Of a DNA stretch of 64,000 bases, positions 34,541 to 43,702 are shown piece after piece (positions within the stretch are counted from its first letter, which is position 1; each line of letters begins with the position of its first letter). The position numbers and the translations under genes were made by a program. Below the pieces are notes generated by a model that saw only the letters and a program-made list of their open reading frames with translations, ran no database searches and was not told where the DNA came from. This DNA is from Flavobacterium panici (GTDB taxonomy: Bacteria > Bacteroidota > Bacteroidia > Flavobacteriales > Flavobacteriaceae): assembly GCF_903819335.1 (NCBI RefSeq), contig NZ_CAIJDE010000032.1, forward strand, positions 62,001 through 126,000, written 5' to 3'.

Positions 34541-35000
34541 TTTCTTTAAATTTTTGAGTCAGTTTTTCTTTTATTCTGTGAATTTTCACTCGCACATTGG
34601 CTTCAGAAAGTCCAATAATTTTAGCGATTTCTGCCTGCCTGACATCTTCTAATTCTAATGAGATAATGATACGTTCCGTTTCGGGCAGTTCAGCAATACA
34701 TTTATATAAAAACTGAATTTGAGGTTCTAATGAAGTTTGTTTTTCTTCTGAAAGATGAATTGGCAGTTCTGATTTTGGAAAGCGTTTTTGCTTTTCTATC
34801 TGCCGAAGACAATTATTAGACGCAATTCTAAATATCCAGGTTCCAATAGAAGATTCGTTTCTAAAGGTTTCCAGCTTTTGCCAGACAATTATAAAGGTTT
34901 CCTGAGCTAAATCCTGTGCGGCATCATAATCATTCACAAATCCCATGCAAAGCCTGAAAATTCTATCCCAATATGTTTTGTAGATTTCTTCGAATTCCAT
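34527..35000 (-). CDS. ECF-type RNA polymerase sigma factor
   Basis: A 157-residue sigma-70 relative with region 2 (WDRIFRLCMGFVNDYDAAQDLAQETFIIVWQKL in pieces, residues 11-43, with the DLAQETF core) and region 4 (LPETERIIISLELEDVRQAEIAKIIGLSEANVRVKIHRIKEKL in pieces, residues 104-147). There are no regions 1 or 3, as usual for ECF factors. It begins 1 bp after the stop of the hydrolase gene and overlaps the membrane-protein gene, forming one operon. Which envelope stress or starvation it answers to is not visible. Confidence 0.92.
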   Translation of the reverse strand: MEFEEIYKTYWDRIFRLCMGFVNDYDAAQDLAQETFIIVWQKLETFRNESSIGTWIFRIASNNCLRQIEKQKRFPKSELPIHLSEEKQTSLEPQIQFLYKCIAELPETERIIISLELEDVRQAEIAKIIGLSEANVRVKIHRIKEKLTQKFKENGQR

Positions 35001-35001
35001 T

Positions 35002-35850
35002 TTAAGATTTTAAAAAAGTGTTTAATTGTGTCAAATACCATTCTGTATCATCGTACATTATGAAATGTAAACCTTTATTAGCATATTGAAAATTAGCTGT
35101 TTTTAAGTTTTTATACTGCCCTTCGATTGCCGGTTTTAAATTTATAAAATAAGATTCTAATAAAATTAGCGACGGACATTTTATCGTCGAAATCTTATCT
35201 CTCAAATCAGTATTAAAGAAATCGCAATACATTTGAGCAAAGGTTTTTCTATCTGATTTTACACTCCAACCGATAACCGTTTCTAGTTTTGAAGTATCCT
35301 GCAAAAGTCTCGGCATGGTTTGTTTCTGCATATCATAAAACTGCGTTTCAGTCATTGCCGTCATTTGATTTACTGTTGCTGAACAATCGTTATTTTCTTT
35401 TGATTTAAAAGAAGGATCGGTTAAAGCGGCCAAACAAGGCAAGGCATCAACAACGACAATCTTACCAATTAATTCCGGATAATCTGCAGCGATGGCAAGC
35501 GCCAGTCCGCCGCCCATACTATGACCGATTATAATTGGTTTTTGTATTTTATTTTCTTTGATGTAATTGGCTATTCCTGTTTTCCAATTTTCGAATGAAG
35601 GATTTGGCTGCGGTTCTGCTCCGGCAAATCCGGCCATTGTAAGTGTATAACAGGTAAAATCTTTTTCGAATGCAGTTTTGGTTTCGTTCCAAACTTCGCC
35701 AGAAGAAGCAAATCCGGGAATAAATATAATCGATTGTTTTCCTTTTCCGGTTTTAAGAACTTCAAAAGGATATGATTTTGTTTGTGCAAAAACATTTAGA
35801 CATAATGCAGAGAATAAGAATGCGATAATTAAGATGATATACTTTTTCAT
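35002..35850 (-). CDS. Secreted alpha/beta hydrolase
   Basis: A 282-residue protein with a signal peptide ending NVFAQ, thus periplasmic or exported. The fold is alpha/beta hydrolase: oxyanion region FIPGFASSGEVW, nucleophile elbow IIGHSMGGGLALAIA with Ser in G-H-S-M-G, acidic residue after KCPSLILLESYF, and the catalytic His in NKGLHFIMYDD. The substrate is unknown. It is the first gene of the operon with an ECF sigma factor, an uncommon pairing of an exported hydrolase with its probable regulator. Confidence 0.88.
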   Translation of the reverse strand: MKKYIILIIAFLFSALCLNVFAQTKSYPFEVLKTGKGKQSIIFIPGFASSGEVWNETKTAFEKDFTCYTLTMAGFAGAEPQPNPSFENWKTGIANYIKENKIQKPIIIGHSMGGGLALAIAADYPELIGKIVVVDALPCLAALTDPSFKSKENNDCSATVNQMTAMTETQFYDMQKQTMPRLLQDTSKLETVIGWSVKSDRKTFAQMYCDFFNTDLRDKISTIKCPSLILLESYFINLKPAIEGQYKNLKTANFQYANKGLHFIMYDDTEWYLTQLNTFLKS

Positions 35851-36321
35851 TTTTAATAGTTTTAAATTGTTAATTTAATCGGATCCATGCTTTTGATACG
35901 TGAACTATTAAAATGTTACAACGAAAATGAAAATTTCAATAAAAAAATTCCAAATTCCAATGTTTGTGCGGGTTTTGTAGCGCAAAGTGCGCTAAGGTTT
36001 TTCGCAAAGTTTGGAAGTTTTTTTGTTTGTAATTCCGATAGTTATCGGAGAAGGTCACAAAGCTTTTTCCACAATCGTGTCATACTGAGAAACTAAGGAT
36101 GACAAACTTTACGCATTGTCAGTCTGAGCGAAGTCGAAGACCGCGCAAGAAGCTCCGCAAATAAATTGACAATCTTTATAGAGTTACGTGCGTGGTCTTC
36201 GACTTCGCTCAGACTGACAAAACAAGATGTAAAAAAAATCCCAAACTCCAATCGTAAAATTGGAATTTGGGATTTTTATATTGGACTCGAGCGATAGCGA
36301 ATAGGCGAAGCAATTTTAAAA
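35851..36321. repeat. Intergenic repeat mosaic, no supported gene
   Basis: A 471-bp region containing a CGCAAAGTGCGCTAAGG word block, TTCCGATAGTTATCGGAG, a long perfect inverted repeat at 36118-36218 and TTGGAATTTGGGATTT words before leuS. Reading frames here run through the repeats and have no recognisable product. Confidence 0.7.
36118..36218. repeat. Perfect 25-bp inverted repeat of the CTTCGACTTCGCTCAG family
   Basis: GTCAGTCTGAGCGAAGTCGA (36118 on) pairs perfectly with its complement ending at 36218 over 25 bp, around a 51-nt loop. This is the paired, complete form of the word seen singly at 5245, 41645 and 49432. Confidence 0.85.
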
Positions 36322-39186
36322 TTAACCTACAAGGTTGATGATTTTTCCAGGAACAATGATCACTTTATTCGGAGTTCTTCCGTCTAATTGTTTTTGTGTT
36401 CTTTCGTCTTTCATTACGATTTCTTCAATTTGTTCTTTGGTTAAATCCAAAGGCAATTCGATTGTGAAACGCATTTTTCCGTTAAAAGAAACTGGATATT
36501 CTTTATTCGTTTCAACTAAATGTTTTGCATCAAAAATTGGGAACGACACTTCAGAAATTGAAGTTGTATGTCCTAACTGCGACCACAATTCTTCTGCGAT
36601 ATGCGGTGCATAAGGCGAAACCAAAATTGCTAATGGTTCTAAAATTGCTCTTGAATGACAATTTTGAGAAGACAATTCGTTTACACAAATCATAAATTGA
36701 GAAACCGAAGTATTGAAAGAGAAATTCTCGATATCTTCTGCTACTTTTTTGATGGTTTTATGCAATGATTTCAAGTTGTCTTTTGTTGGTTCGTCGTTGT
36801 TTACGATTAAACCGTTATCATCAAAATACAATCTCCATAGTTTTTTCAAGAAACCAAAAACTCCCGAAATTCCAGCAGTATTCCAAGGTTTTGCCTGCTC
36901 TAACGGACCTAAGAACATTTCGTATAAACGTAATGTATCAGCACCATATTCCGCACAAATATCATCTGGCGTTACCACATTGTATTTTGATTTCGACATT
37001 TTTTCGACTTCACGACCAACAATGTATTTTCCGTTTTCGTCTAAAATAAATTCTGCATCAGCATAATCTTCTCTCCAAGCTTTAAATTTTTCAACATCTA
37101 ATTCATCAGAAGAATTTACCATTGAAACATCAGCATGAATTGGCTGTACTTTTTGATCTCCGATTTTATTTTTAGAAACAAAAGTATTTGTTCCTTCTAA
37201 TCTGTAAACAAAAGCACTAGTCCCCAAAATCATTCCCTGATTAATCAGTTTTTTGAATGGTTCTTCGGTTGGAGCGAAACCTTTGTCTTTTAAGAATTTA
37301 TTCCAGAAACGAGAATACAATAAATGTCCAGTTGCGTGTTCACTTCCTCCAATGTATAAATCAACACTTTCCCAGTAAGCTAGAGCTTCTTTACTTGCAA
37401 ATTCATTTTCGTTGTGTGCATCCATATAACGCATCCAGTACCATGAACTTCCCGCCCAACCCGGCATAGTGTTTAATTCAAGAGGAAAAACTAAAACATT
37501 GTCAACTAAATCAGTATCGACAACTTTATTTTGTTTTGTATCCCAAGCCCAAACTGCTGCATTTCCTAATGGAGGCAAACCGTCTTCTGTTGGTAAATAT
37601 TTCTCAACTTCCGGTAAAATAATTGGCAAATGCTGCGTATCAATCATTTTAGGTAATCCGTTTACATAATAAACTGGGAACGGTTCACCCCAATAACGCT
37701 GACGAGAGAAAACTGCATCACGCAAACGGTAATTTGTTTTTCCTGTTCCCTGCCCAATTTCTTCAAGTTTATAAATCGCTTTTGCTGTTGCGTCTTTATA
37801 ATTTAATCCGTTTAAGAAATCCGAAGCTGCGATTTCAACATTGTCTTTTGATCCGTAAGCACCTTCAGAAATATCAACATTAGCGAAGATATTTTTGATT
37901 TCCTGCATTCCGTTTTGACCTTTAAAGAAATTTGCAAAAGCATAATCTCTTTCGTCTCCGCAAGGAACCGCCATAACAGCACCTGTTCCGTAACCAGCCA
38001 AAACATAATCACCAATCCAAACCGGAATGGCTTCTTTTGTAAAAGGATGTTCTGCATAAGCTCCTGTAAATACTCCCGAAATTGTTTTTACATCGGCCAT
38101 ACGCTCACGCTCAGAACGTTTTGCTGTTTTTTCGATATACGCTTCAACTGCAGCTTTTTGCTCTGGAGTTGTAATTTTAGCAACCAAATCATGTTCGGGT
38201 GCCAAAGTCATAAAAGTAACTCCAAAAATAGTATCAGGACGAGTGGTGAAAACTTCGATTACTTCATCGTGATTTTTCACATTAAAAGTTACCAAAGCAC
38301 CAACCGATTTCCCGATCCAGTTTCTTTGAGATTCTTTGATAGACTCGCTCCAGTCAATATCGTTTAAACCTTGAAGCAAACGTTCTGCATAAGCAGAAAT
38401 TCGCATACTCCATTGTGTCATTTTTTTTCTTATAACAGGAAAACCTCCACGCTCAGAAACTCCGTTTACAATTTCGTCGTTTGCCAAAACAGTTCCTAAA
38501 CCAGGACACCAGTTTACTTCTGTTTCTGCCAAATACGTCATTCTGTATTGCAAAAGGATTTTTTCTTTTTGATCTTCAGAATAAGAATTCCATTCTTCCG
38601 AAGTAAAAATCGCAACATTATCGTCGCAAACTGCTTCAACCAATGCATTTCCGCTTTCTTCAAAAACTTTTACAAGCTCTGAAATTTCAAACGCCTGTCC
38701 TTGTTTTCTGCAGTACCAAGAATTGAACAATTGGATAAAAATCCATTGTGTATGTTTGTAATAATCAGGATTTGAAGTTCGTACTTCACGGCTCCAGTCA
38801 AAAGAGAATCCTATTTTATCTAATTGTTTTCTGTATCCGGCAATCTGCTTTCCTTCTTTATCTACACCACCGTCAATATTTACGCGTGTTGTATCTTCAG
38901 GACGCTGTCCTGTCTGGATTGCATATTGTTCTGCCGGCAATCCGAAACTGTCGTAACCCATTGGGTGCAAAACATTGAAGCCCTGGTGTCTTTTGAAACG
39001 AGAATACACATCTGAAGCTATGTAACCCAGTGGGTGCCCAACGTGTAATCCTGCTCCAGATGGATAAGGAAACATATCGAGAACATAATGTTTAGGTTTT
39101 TCAGAGTTATTTTTTGCTGCAAAAGTTTGATTTTCTGCCCAATATTTTTGCCATTTGGCGTCAATTTCGTTTGGATTGTACTTCAT
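36322..39186 (-). CDS. leuS: Leucyl-tRNA synthetase
   Basis: A 954-residue class I synthetase, longer than the usual 860 because of an insertion after LFNSWYCRKQGQAFEI (about residues 150-200) that is shared by Bacteroidota LeuRS. The HIGH motif is HVGHPLGYIASD near residue 47, the CP1 editing domain has FTTRPDTIFGVTFM and the Asp of GTGAVMAVPCGDERDYAF, and KMSKS is EKMSKSKYNVV near residue 740. An anticodon-binding helical domain and a short C-terminal domain (RTPNKVIIVPGKIINLVG) finish it. The start ATG at 39186 is followed at once by the conserved YNPNEIDAKWQKYW. Confidence 0.97.
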   Translation of the reverse strand: MKYNPNEIDAKWQKYWAENQTFAAKNNSEKPKHYVLDMFPYPSGAGLHVGHPLGYIASDVYSRFKRHQGFNVLHPMGYDSFGLPAEQYAIQTGQRPEDTTRVNIDGGVDKEGKQIAGYRKQLDKIGFSFDWSREVRTSNPDYYKHTQWIFIQLFNSWYCRKQGQAFEISELVKVFEESGNALVEAVCDDNVAIFTSEEWNSYSEDQKEKILLQYRMTYLAETEVNWCPGLGTVLANDEIVNGVSERGGFPVIRKKMTQWSMRISAYAERLLQGLNDIDWSESIKESQRNWIGKSVGALVTFNVKNHDEVIEVFTTRPDTIFGVTFMTLAPEHDLVAKITTPEQKAAVEAYIEKTAKRSERERMADVKTISGVFTGAYAEHPFTKEAIPVWIGDYVLAGYGTGAVMAVPCGDERDYAFANFFKGQNGMQEIKNIFANVDISEGAYGSKDNVEIAASDFLNGLNYKDATAKAIYKLEEIGQGTGKTNYRLRDAVFSRQRYWGEPFPVYYVNGLPKMIDTQHLPIILPEVEKYLPTEDGLPPLGNAAVWAWDTKQNKVVDTDLVDNVLVFPLELNTMPGWAGSSWYWMRYMDAHNENEFASKEALAYWESVDLYIGGSEHATGHLLYSRFWNKFLKDKGFAPTEEPFKKLINQGMILGTSAFVYRLEGTNTFVSKNKIGDQKVQPIHADVSMVNSSDELDVEKFKAWREDYADAEFILDENGKYIVGREVEKMSKSKYNVVTPDDICAEYGADTLRLYEMFLGPLEQAKPWNTAGISGVFGFLKKLWRLYFDDNGLIVNNDEPTKDNLKSLHKTIKKVAEDIENFSFNTSVSQFMICVNELSSQNCHSRAILEPLAILVSPYAPHIAEELWSQLGHTTSISEVSFPIFDAKHLVETNKEYPVSFNGKMRFTIELPLDLTKEQIEEIVMKDERTQKQLDGRTPNKVIIVPGKIINLVG

Positions 39187-39463
39187 TTCTAAGTGACTAA
39201 GATTCTAAGTTACTAAGGTTCTAAGGCTTTTCACTAAATTAATTATTAGGCGCAAATTTACATTTATTGCGCATTGTACCAAAGCTATTTCATTGACAAA
39301 CAAATAAAATAACAAAATACTTATTTTAAATTAAGTAAAAATACTTATGTTTGTATTTAAATTACGTAGACAAAATATTTTACTCATTCAAAAATTAGTG
39401 TTTTAGAAGAATATTTTTACATCAAAACAATTATTTTTACAAAGTCAATAATTAAAATTCAGA

Positions 39464-39811
39464 ATGAGTAACGGCAAAAAATATTCTATTGAAGTTCGGG
39501 TTTGGATTGAAGAAACTGAAGGCGCCTTTCTTGGCATTGGTAAAATCTGGCTTTTAGAAAATATTCGAAAAACAGGTTCAATTACAAATGCTGCGAAAGA
39601 AATGAAAATGGCGTATCGACAAGCCTGGCAATTAGTTGAAGAAATGAATCAGCGTGCCGAAAGTCCGCTTGTTGAAAAACTATTGGGCGGAAAAGGCGGC
39701 GGCGGCGCAAGATTGACAGAAGCCGGAGAAAGAGCGATAACCATTTTTTACGAACTCGAAAAACGCATCAAAGATTTTGCTGAAAAGGAAACTCAAAATC
39801 TGAAATTTTAA
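39464..39811 (+). CDS. ModE-type winged-helix transcriptional regulator (DNA-binding domain only)
   Basis: A 115-residue protein equal to the N-terminal DNA-binding domain of ModE: VWIEETEGAFLGIGKIWLLENIRKTGSITNAAKEMKMAYRQAWQLVEEMN in pieces at residues 10-62, then LLGGKGGGGARLTEAGERAI, the wing. The molybdate-binding (MOP) domains are absent, so molybdate may not be sensed directly. Such short forms are often beside molybdate or metal-uptake genes; here the only neighbour is the 3' remnant of a TonB receptor at 39938. The regulator itself is intact. Confidence 0.9.
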   Translation: MSNGKKYSIEVRVWIEETEGAFLGIGKIWLLENIRKTGSITNAAKEMKMAYRQAWQLVEEMNQRAESPLVEKLLGGKGGGGARLTEAGERAITIFYELEKRIKDFAEKETQNLKF

Positions 39812-39841
39812 TTTAAAGAAATCAATTCGCAGAGTTTATTT

Positions 39842-39934
39842 TTAATCTCGCAAAGACGCTAAGTCGCAAAGAGAATAATTTTTAATCTTAAAAAAGAAAA
39901 AAAACTTTGCGCCTTTGCGTCTTTGCGAGATTAA
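39842..39934. repeat. Inverted repeat (AATCTCGCAAAGACGC type)
   Basis: TTAATCTCGCAAAGACGC (39842 on) pairs with the segment ending GCGTCTTTGCGAGATTAA at 39934, with about 30-bp arms and a 33-nt loop. It abuts the first codon of the receptor remnant, as though the repeat lies at the deletion joint. Confidence 0.75.
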
Positions 39935-39937
39935 TAA

Positions 39938-40291
39938 AACCCAAAACTCGACCGAACTGACGATAAAGATAGTTTAGAAGATGGTGTCAACACGCCGGAA
40001 TTTAATGTCAACGGAACTTTACTGGCCCAAAACGTCTGGAAAAATCTTAGTACAAGTGCTACAGCGCGTTATCAAAACAATTTTGATTATGTTTCTTTTT
40101 TAGTCAGCGGGACTGTTCCTGCTTATTGGTCAATGGATGCACAAATCAATTATAATTTCAAAAAAACCGGTCTTACTACAAAATTAGGCGGAACAAATAT
40201 TTTAAATAAACCTTATACTTCAATTCTTGGCGGGCCGTCAATTGGCGGATTGTATTATTTATCTTTAGTTTGGGAAACCAGCAAAATTTAA
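39938..40291 (+). pseudogene. 3' remnant of a TonB-dependent receptor gene
   Basis: An open frame without a plausible start encodes 117 residues that read as the C-terminus of a TonB receptor: NPKLDRTDDKDSLEDG, LLAQNVWKNLSTSATARYQN, SMDAQINYNFKKTGLTTKLG, GTNILNKPYTSILGGP and the last barrel strand GGLYYLSLVWETSKI before the TAA. The SMDAQINY...GGTNILNKPY pattern is the penultimate-strand motif of such receptors. The signal peptide, plug and most of the barrel are missing, and a long inverted repeat sits exactly at the truncation. Its place behind a ModE-like regulator suggests a lost molybdate- or metal-related receptor (inference). Confidence 0.82.
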
Positions 40292-40729
40292 TATTTAACC
40301 GCAAAGTTCGCTAAGCTTTGTGTTCATAAAGCTTAGCGAACTTTGCTTTTTTTTTGCCACAGATTAAAAGGATTTTTTTAATCTGTGTGAATCCTTTTAA
40401 TCTGTGACTATTCACAAAGCTTATCAACACAAAGCTTTGCGAACTTTGTATTTTTATAAAACAATACCTTTAAAATAACTTTGTGAACTTTGCGTTACTA
40501 TTTTTTAGCCACAGATTAAAAGGATTCACACAGATTTTGAAATCATTTTAATGCTTTAATCTGTGGCTATTCTCTTTTAACTTTGCGAACCTTGCGAAAA
40601 CCTTGCGCACTTTGCGGTTAAATAAAAACTTTTATTCAATATCAAATCGTACATTTATAGTATAAAAGTTTGTTATTAACTTTAAATAAAGAAATTCTTT
40701 ATTATTTTTACCACATAATTTAAGTATCT
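40292..40729. repeat. Intergenic stems between receptor remnant and ftsX
   Basis: AACCGCAAAGTTCGCTAAGC pairs with GCTTAGCGAACTTTGC (40297-40347). Farther on, 'CCACAGATTAAAAGGATT' and 'AATCCTTTTAATCTGTG' words alternate four times to about 40570, allowing several alternative stems. Nothing coding is seen. Confidence 0.65.
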
Positions 40730-41605
40730 ATGAGTTCTAATTTTGATAAATTTCAAAAACGCAGGTTAATTTCCTCTTATTTTTCGGTTGTATTAAGTGT
40801 ATTCTTGGTTTTATTCCTTTTGGGAGTACTGGGATTATTCATTATCAATTCTAAAAAACTAGCAGATGATTTTAAAGAAAAAATCGCCATGACGGTTTTC
40901 TTTAAAAACGAAGCGAATGACAGTATTATCAAGGCATTTGATTCAGAATTAAAAAGAGCTCCTTTTGCGCTTTCTTATGTTTATGTAACCAAAGAAAAAG
41001 CAGCAAAAGAACATACTGATATTATTGGAGAAGACTTCCTGACATTTTTGGGCGAAAATCCATTATTGAATTCATACGACATTCACTTAAAAGCTGATTA
41101 TGTTGAAAGGGACAGTATTTCTAAAATCGAAAGTGCATTACGTCAAAACACCATGATTGAAGACATTGTTTACGACAAACAATTAGTAAATCTGGTAAAC
41201 GACAATATTAAAAAAGTAAGTATGTGGATTTTGATTATCAGCGGTTTCCTTACTGTAATTGCTGTTTTATTAATCAATAGTTCCCTTCGTTTATCAATCC
41301 ATTCCAACCGTTTTATTATTAAAACCATGCAAATGGTTGGTGCTACAAAATCGTTTATACGTAAACCTTTTGTAACACGCAGTGTAAAATTAGGAATGCT
41401 TGGTGCTTTATTGGCAATTATTGCCTTAATTGGACTTTTATTCTATGTAGAAACTAATTTCCCTGGTTTAGGAATTTTAGAAGATAAAGCTTTAATTGGA
41501 TTGGTTTTATTGGCCGTTTTCGGATTAGGGGTTTTAATTACCTGGGTAAGCACACACTTTGCAACACAGCGTTTCCTTAATTTAAGAACTGACGATCTTT
41601 ATTAA
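40730..41605 (+). CDS. ftsX: Cell-division protein FtsX (permease)
   Basis: A 291-residue inner-membrane protein of the FtsE-FtsX complex, which couples ATP hydrolysis to control of peptidoglycan hydrolases at the septum. Plan: a cytosolic N-terminus, TM1 (residues 20-42), an extracytoplasmic domain with DDFKEKIAMTVFFKNEAND and IEDIVYDKQLVNLVNDNI, then three TMs with INSSLRLSIHSNRFIIKTMQMVGATKSFIRKPF, the conserved FtsX permease loop (in pieces). No ftsE is next to it. First gene of a run with DUF3098, uppP and truB. Confidence 0.93.
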   Translation: MSSNFDKFQKRRLISSYFSVVLSVFLVLFLLGVLGLFIINSKKLADDFKEKIAMTVFFKNEANDSIIKAFDSELKRAPFALSYVYVTKEKAAKEHTDIIGEDFLTFLGENPLLNSYDIHLKADYVERDSISKIESALRQNTMIEDIVYDKQLVNLVNDNIKKVSMWILIISGFLTVIAVLLINSSLRLSIHSNRFIIKTMQMVGATKSFIRKPFVTRSVKLGMLGALLAIIALIGLLFYVETNFPGLGILEDKALIGLVLLAVFGLGVLITWVSTHFATQRFLNLRTDDLY

Positions 41606-41644
41606 TTTTAGATTTTAGATTGCAGATTTTAGATTTGAAAAAGC

Positions 41645-41667
41645 CTTCGACTTCGCTCAGGCTGACA
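41645..41667. repeat. Dispersed CTTCGACTTCGCTCAG repeat
   Basis: CTTCGACTTCGCTCAGGCTG followed by ACA, single unpaired copy between ftsX and the DUF3098 gene. Confidence 0.7.
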
Positions 41668-41714
41668 AATAAATAAAAATGTCCTTGATTATTCAGGGCA
41701 ACAAAATATAAAAA

Positions 41715-41969
41715 ATGAAGAACAACAATATTAAAGAAGAACAACAGCAAAAACAGGAATTCCTTTTTGACGGTATCAATTACAAAATTTTATTAGTTGG
41801 TATTGGCGTTATTGCATTAGGATTTATTTTAATGTCTGGCGGTGGAAGTGATAATCCGAATGTTTTTAATGAGGATGTTTTTAGTTTTAGACGTATTCGT
41901 TTAGCTCCAACCACTGTTTTAATTGGTTTTGGAATCACGATTTATTCTATTTTCAAAAAATCTAAATAA
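41715..41969 (+). CDS. DUF3098 small membrane protein
   Basis: An 84-residue protein with two transmembrane helices (about residues 26-43 and 63-79) separated by the conserved GGGSDNPNVFNEDVFSFRRI loop and RLAPT. DUF3098 is a Bacteroidota family of unknown function, regularly located between ftsX and uppP as here, which suggests a role in envelope growth. It is 109 bp after ftsX and 84 bp before uppP. Confidence 0.88.
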   Translation: MKNNNIKEEQQQKQEFLFDGINYKILLVGIGVIALGFILMSGGGSDNPNVFNEDVFSFRRIRLAPTTVLIGFGITIYSIFKKSK

Positions 41970-42053
41970 ATCAGGTTTATAGATTTCAATTAAAACTTTG
42001 AGCGCAGCGAAAGGAAGAATCTGAAATCTAAAATCTAAAATCTAAAATTTCTA

Positions 42054-42851
42054 ATGAACACATTACAAGCTATCGTTCTTGCCATTATTGAGGGAATCAC
42101 AGAATTTTTACCTGTTTCTTCAACTGGACACATGATTATTGCCTCTTCTTTTTTTGGAATCGCACACGAAGATTTCACTAAACTTTTCACGATTGTTATT
42201 CAGCTTGGCGCTATACTTTCGGTTGTTGTTTTATACTTTAAACGTTTCTTTCAAACGCTTGATTTTTACTTTAAACTTTTAGTTGCTTTTATTCCGGCCG
42301 TAGTTTTAGGATTATTGCTAAGTGACTTTATTGATGGTTTATTAGAAAATCCGGTTACAGTTGCAGTTTCTCTTTTAATTGGAGGATTAATTTTATTGAA
42401 AGTTGACGAATGGTTCAACAACCCAAATACTGCTGAAACTTCACAAGAAATCACCTATTTACAAGCTCTTAAAATTGGATTATTTCAATGTATTGCGATG
42501 ATTCCCGGAGTTTCACGAAGCGGCGCCAGTATTGTGGGCGGAATGTCTCAAAAATTATCAAGAACAACGGCTGCCGAATTCTCGTTTTTTCTTGCCGTTC
42601 CAACAATGTTAGGTGCAACTGCAAAAAAATGTTATGATTATTACAAAGCAGGTTTCGACTTATCTCATGATCAGATCAATATTTTAATTATTGGAAATAT
42701 AGTTGCTTTTATCGTGGCTCTTTTGGCTATTAAAACCTTTATTGGATTTTTGACTAAAAATGGTTTTAAAGTTTTTGGTTATTACCGAATTCTTGCCGGA
42801 ATCATCTTATTGCTGATTCACTTTTTCATTCACCCGCTTACCATTATATAA
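42054..42851 (+). CDS. uppP: Undecaprenyl-diphosphatase
   Basis: A 265-residue polytopic phosphatase (BacA/UppP) that recycles undecaprenyl pyrophosphate to the monophosphate carrier for peptidoglycan and other envelope polymers. The two signature motifs are present: [15 protein letters not shown] (residues 13-27) with catalytic Glu and Ser, and [14 protein letters not shown] (about 148-161) with the catalytic Arg. About eight TM helices; length normal. Its stop overlaps the truB start by one base, so the two are translationally coupled. Confidence 0.96.
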   Translation: MNTLQAIVLAIIEGITEFLPVSSTGHMIIASSFFGIAHEDFTKLFTIVIQLGAILSVVVLYFKRFFQTLDFYFKLLVAFIPAVVLGLLLSDFIDGLLENPVTVAVSLLIGGLILLKVDEWFNNPNTAETSQEITYLQALKIGLFQCIAMIPGVSRSGASIVGGMSQKLSRTTAAEFSFFLAVPTMLGATAKKCYDYYKAGFDLSHDQINILIIGNIVAFIVALLAIKTFIGFLTKNGFKVFGYYRILAGIILLLIHFFIHPLTII

Positions 42852-43543
42852 TGACACCCGAAGAATATTTAAACGGACAGGTTTTATTGATAGACAAACC
42901 TTTAAAATGGAGTTCGTTTCAAGCGGTCAATAAATTAAAATACCTTTTAATTAATAAAGTCGGACTTCCAAAAAAGTTCAAAATTGGACATGCCGGAACT
43001 TTAGATCCGTTAGCATCCGGTCTTTTATTAATTTGCACCGGAAAATTTACCAAAAGAATTTCTGAACTTCAGGGTCAGGCAAAAGAATATACGGGAACAT
43101 TTTATATTGGAGCCACTACTCCATCGTATGATTTAGAAACCGAAATCGATCAGACTTTCCCAACGGAACATATTGATGAAGCTTTAATTCACGAAACGGT
43201 GAAACAATTTTTAGGCGAAATCGACCAGAAACCGCCCATTTTTTCGGCTATTAAAAAAGATGGAGTTCGCTTATATGAACATGCGCGTGCCGGAGAATCT
43301 ATAGAAATTGAAAGCAGAAAAACTACGATTCATGAATTTGAAATTACAAGAATAGAATTGCCTGAAATTGATTTTAGAGTAGTTTGCAGTAAAGGAACGT
43401 ATATTCGCTCTCTGGCTTACGATTTTGGAAAAGCAATGAATTCCGGTTCGCATTTAACTGTTTTACGCCGAACAAAGATTGGTGACTATGACGTAAAAAA
43501 TGCGATTGATATTACGTTGTTTGAAGAAAGTCTTACTTCATAA
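42851..43543 (+). CDS. truB: tRNA pseudouridine(55) synthase
   Basis: A 230-residue enzyme that makes pseudouridine 55 in the T-loop of tRNAs. The catalytic motif is KIGHAGTLDPLASGLLLICTGKFTK in pieces, with Asp in GTLDPLASG (residues 43-51). Later conserved blocks are YTGTFYIGATTPSYDLE, KPPIFSAIKKDGVRLYEHAR and VVCSKGTYIRSLAYDFG. There is no PUA domain, as in short bacterial forms. Last gene of the ftsX-DUF3098-uppP-truB run. Confidence 0.96.
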   Translation: MTPEEYLNGQVLLIDKPLKWSSFQAVNKLKYLLINKVGLPKKFKIGHAGTLDPLASGLLLICTGKFTKRISELQGQAKEYTGTFYIGATTPSYDLETEIDQTFPTEHIDEALIHETVKQFLGEIDQKPPIFSAIKKDGVRLYEHARAGESIEIESRKTTIHEFEITRIELPEIDFRVVCSKGTYIRSLAYDFGKAMNSGSHLTVLRRTKIGDYDVKNAIDITLFEESLTS

Positions 43544-43553
43544 AAAACAAGAA

Positions 43554-43582
43554 GCACATTACATATAAATATTGTAATGTGC
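43554..43582. other. Stem-loop after truB
   Basis: GCACATTAC / GTAATGTGC forms a 9-bp stem with an 11-nt loop just after truB. There is no T tract on the + strand, so termination would be weak in that direction. The remainder of 43583-43914 has no recognised element besides the small reading frame at 43622. Confidence 0.55.
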
Positions 43583-43621
43583 CTACTCCTAAAATAATGT
43601 TACTCCATACTTATTGCTTAA

Positions 43622-43702
43622 TCAATAGTGAGGAACATTTCTTTGTCCTCCGAATAAATATCTGGAGAAAAAATCATAAAACCTTTCGAATAACTTTTTC
43701 AT
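43622..43702 (-). CDS. Possible 26-residue peptide
   Basis: A short reverse frame in the 371-bp gap after truB encodes MKKLFERFYDFFSRYLFGGQ then RNVPHY. The peptide is strongly amphipathic and basic-aromatic at the N-terminus. It has an A-rich leader (CAATTAAAAATGCACTATT) but no clear consensus promoter. It could be chance; length gives little statistical support. Conservation in relatives would be needed to accept it. Confidence 0.25.
   Translation of the reverse strand: MKKLFERFYDFFSRYLFGGQRNVPHY

Noticed and set aside
35887..36096. 69-residue forward frame before leuS
   Set aside because: Composed of intergenic repeat words (GCAAAGTGCG, CCGATAGTTATCGG). No start context and no similarity to a known family.
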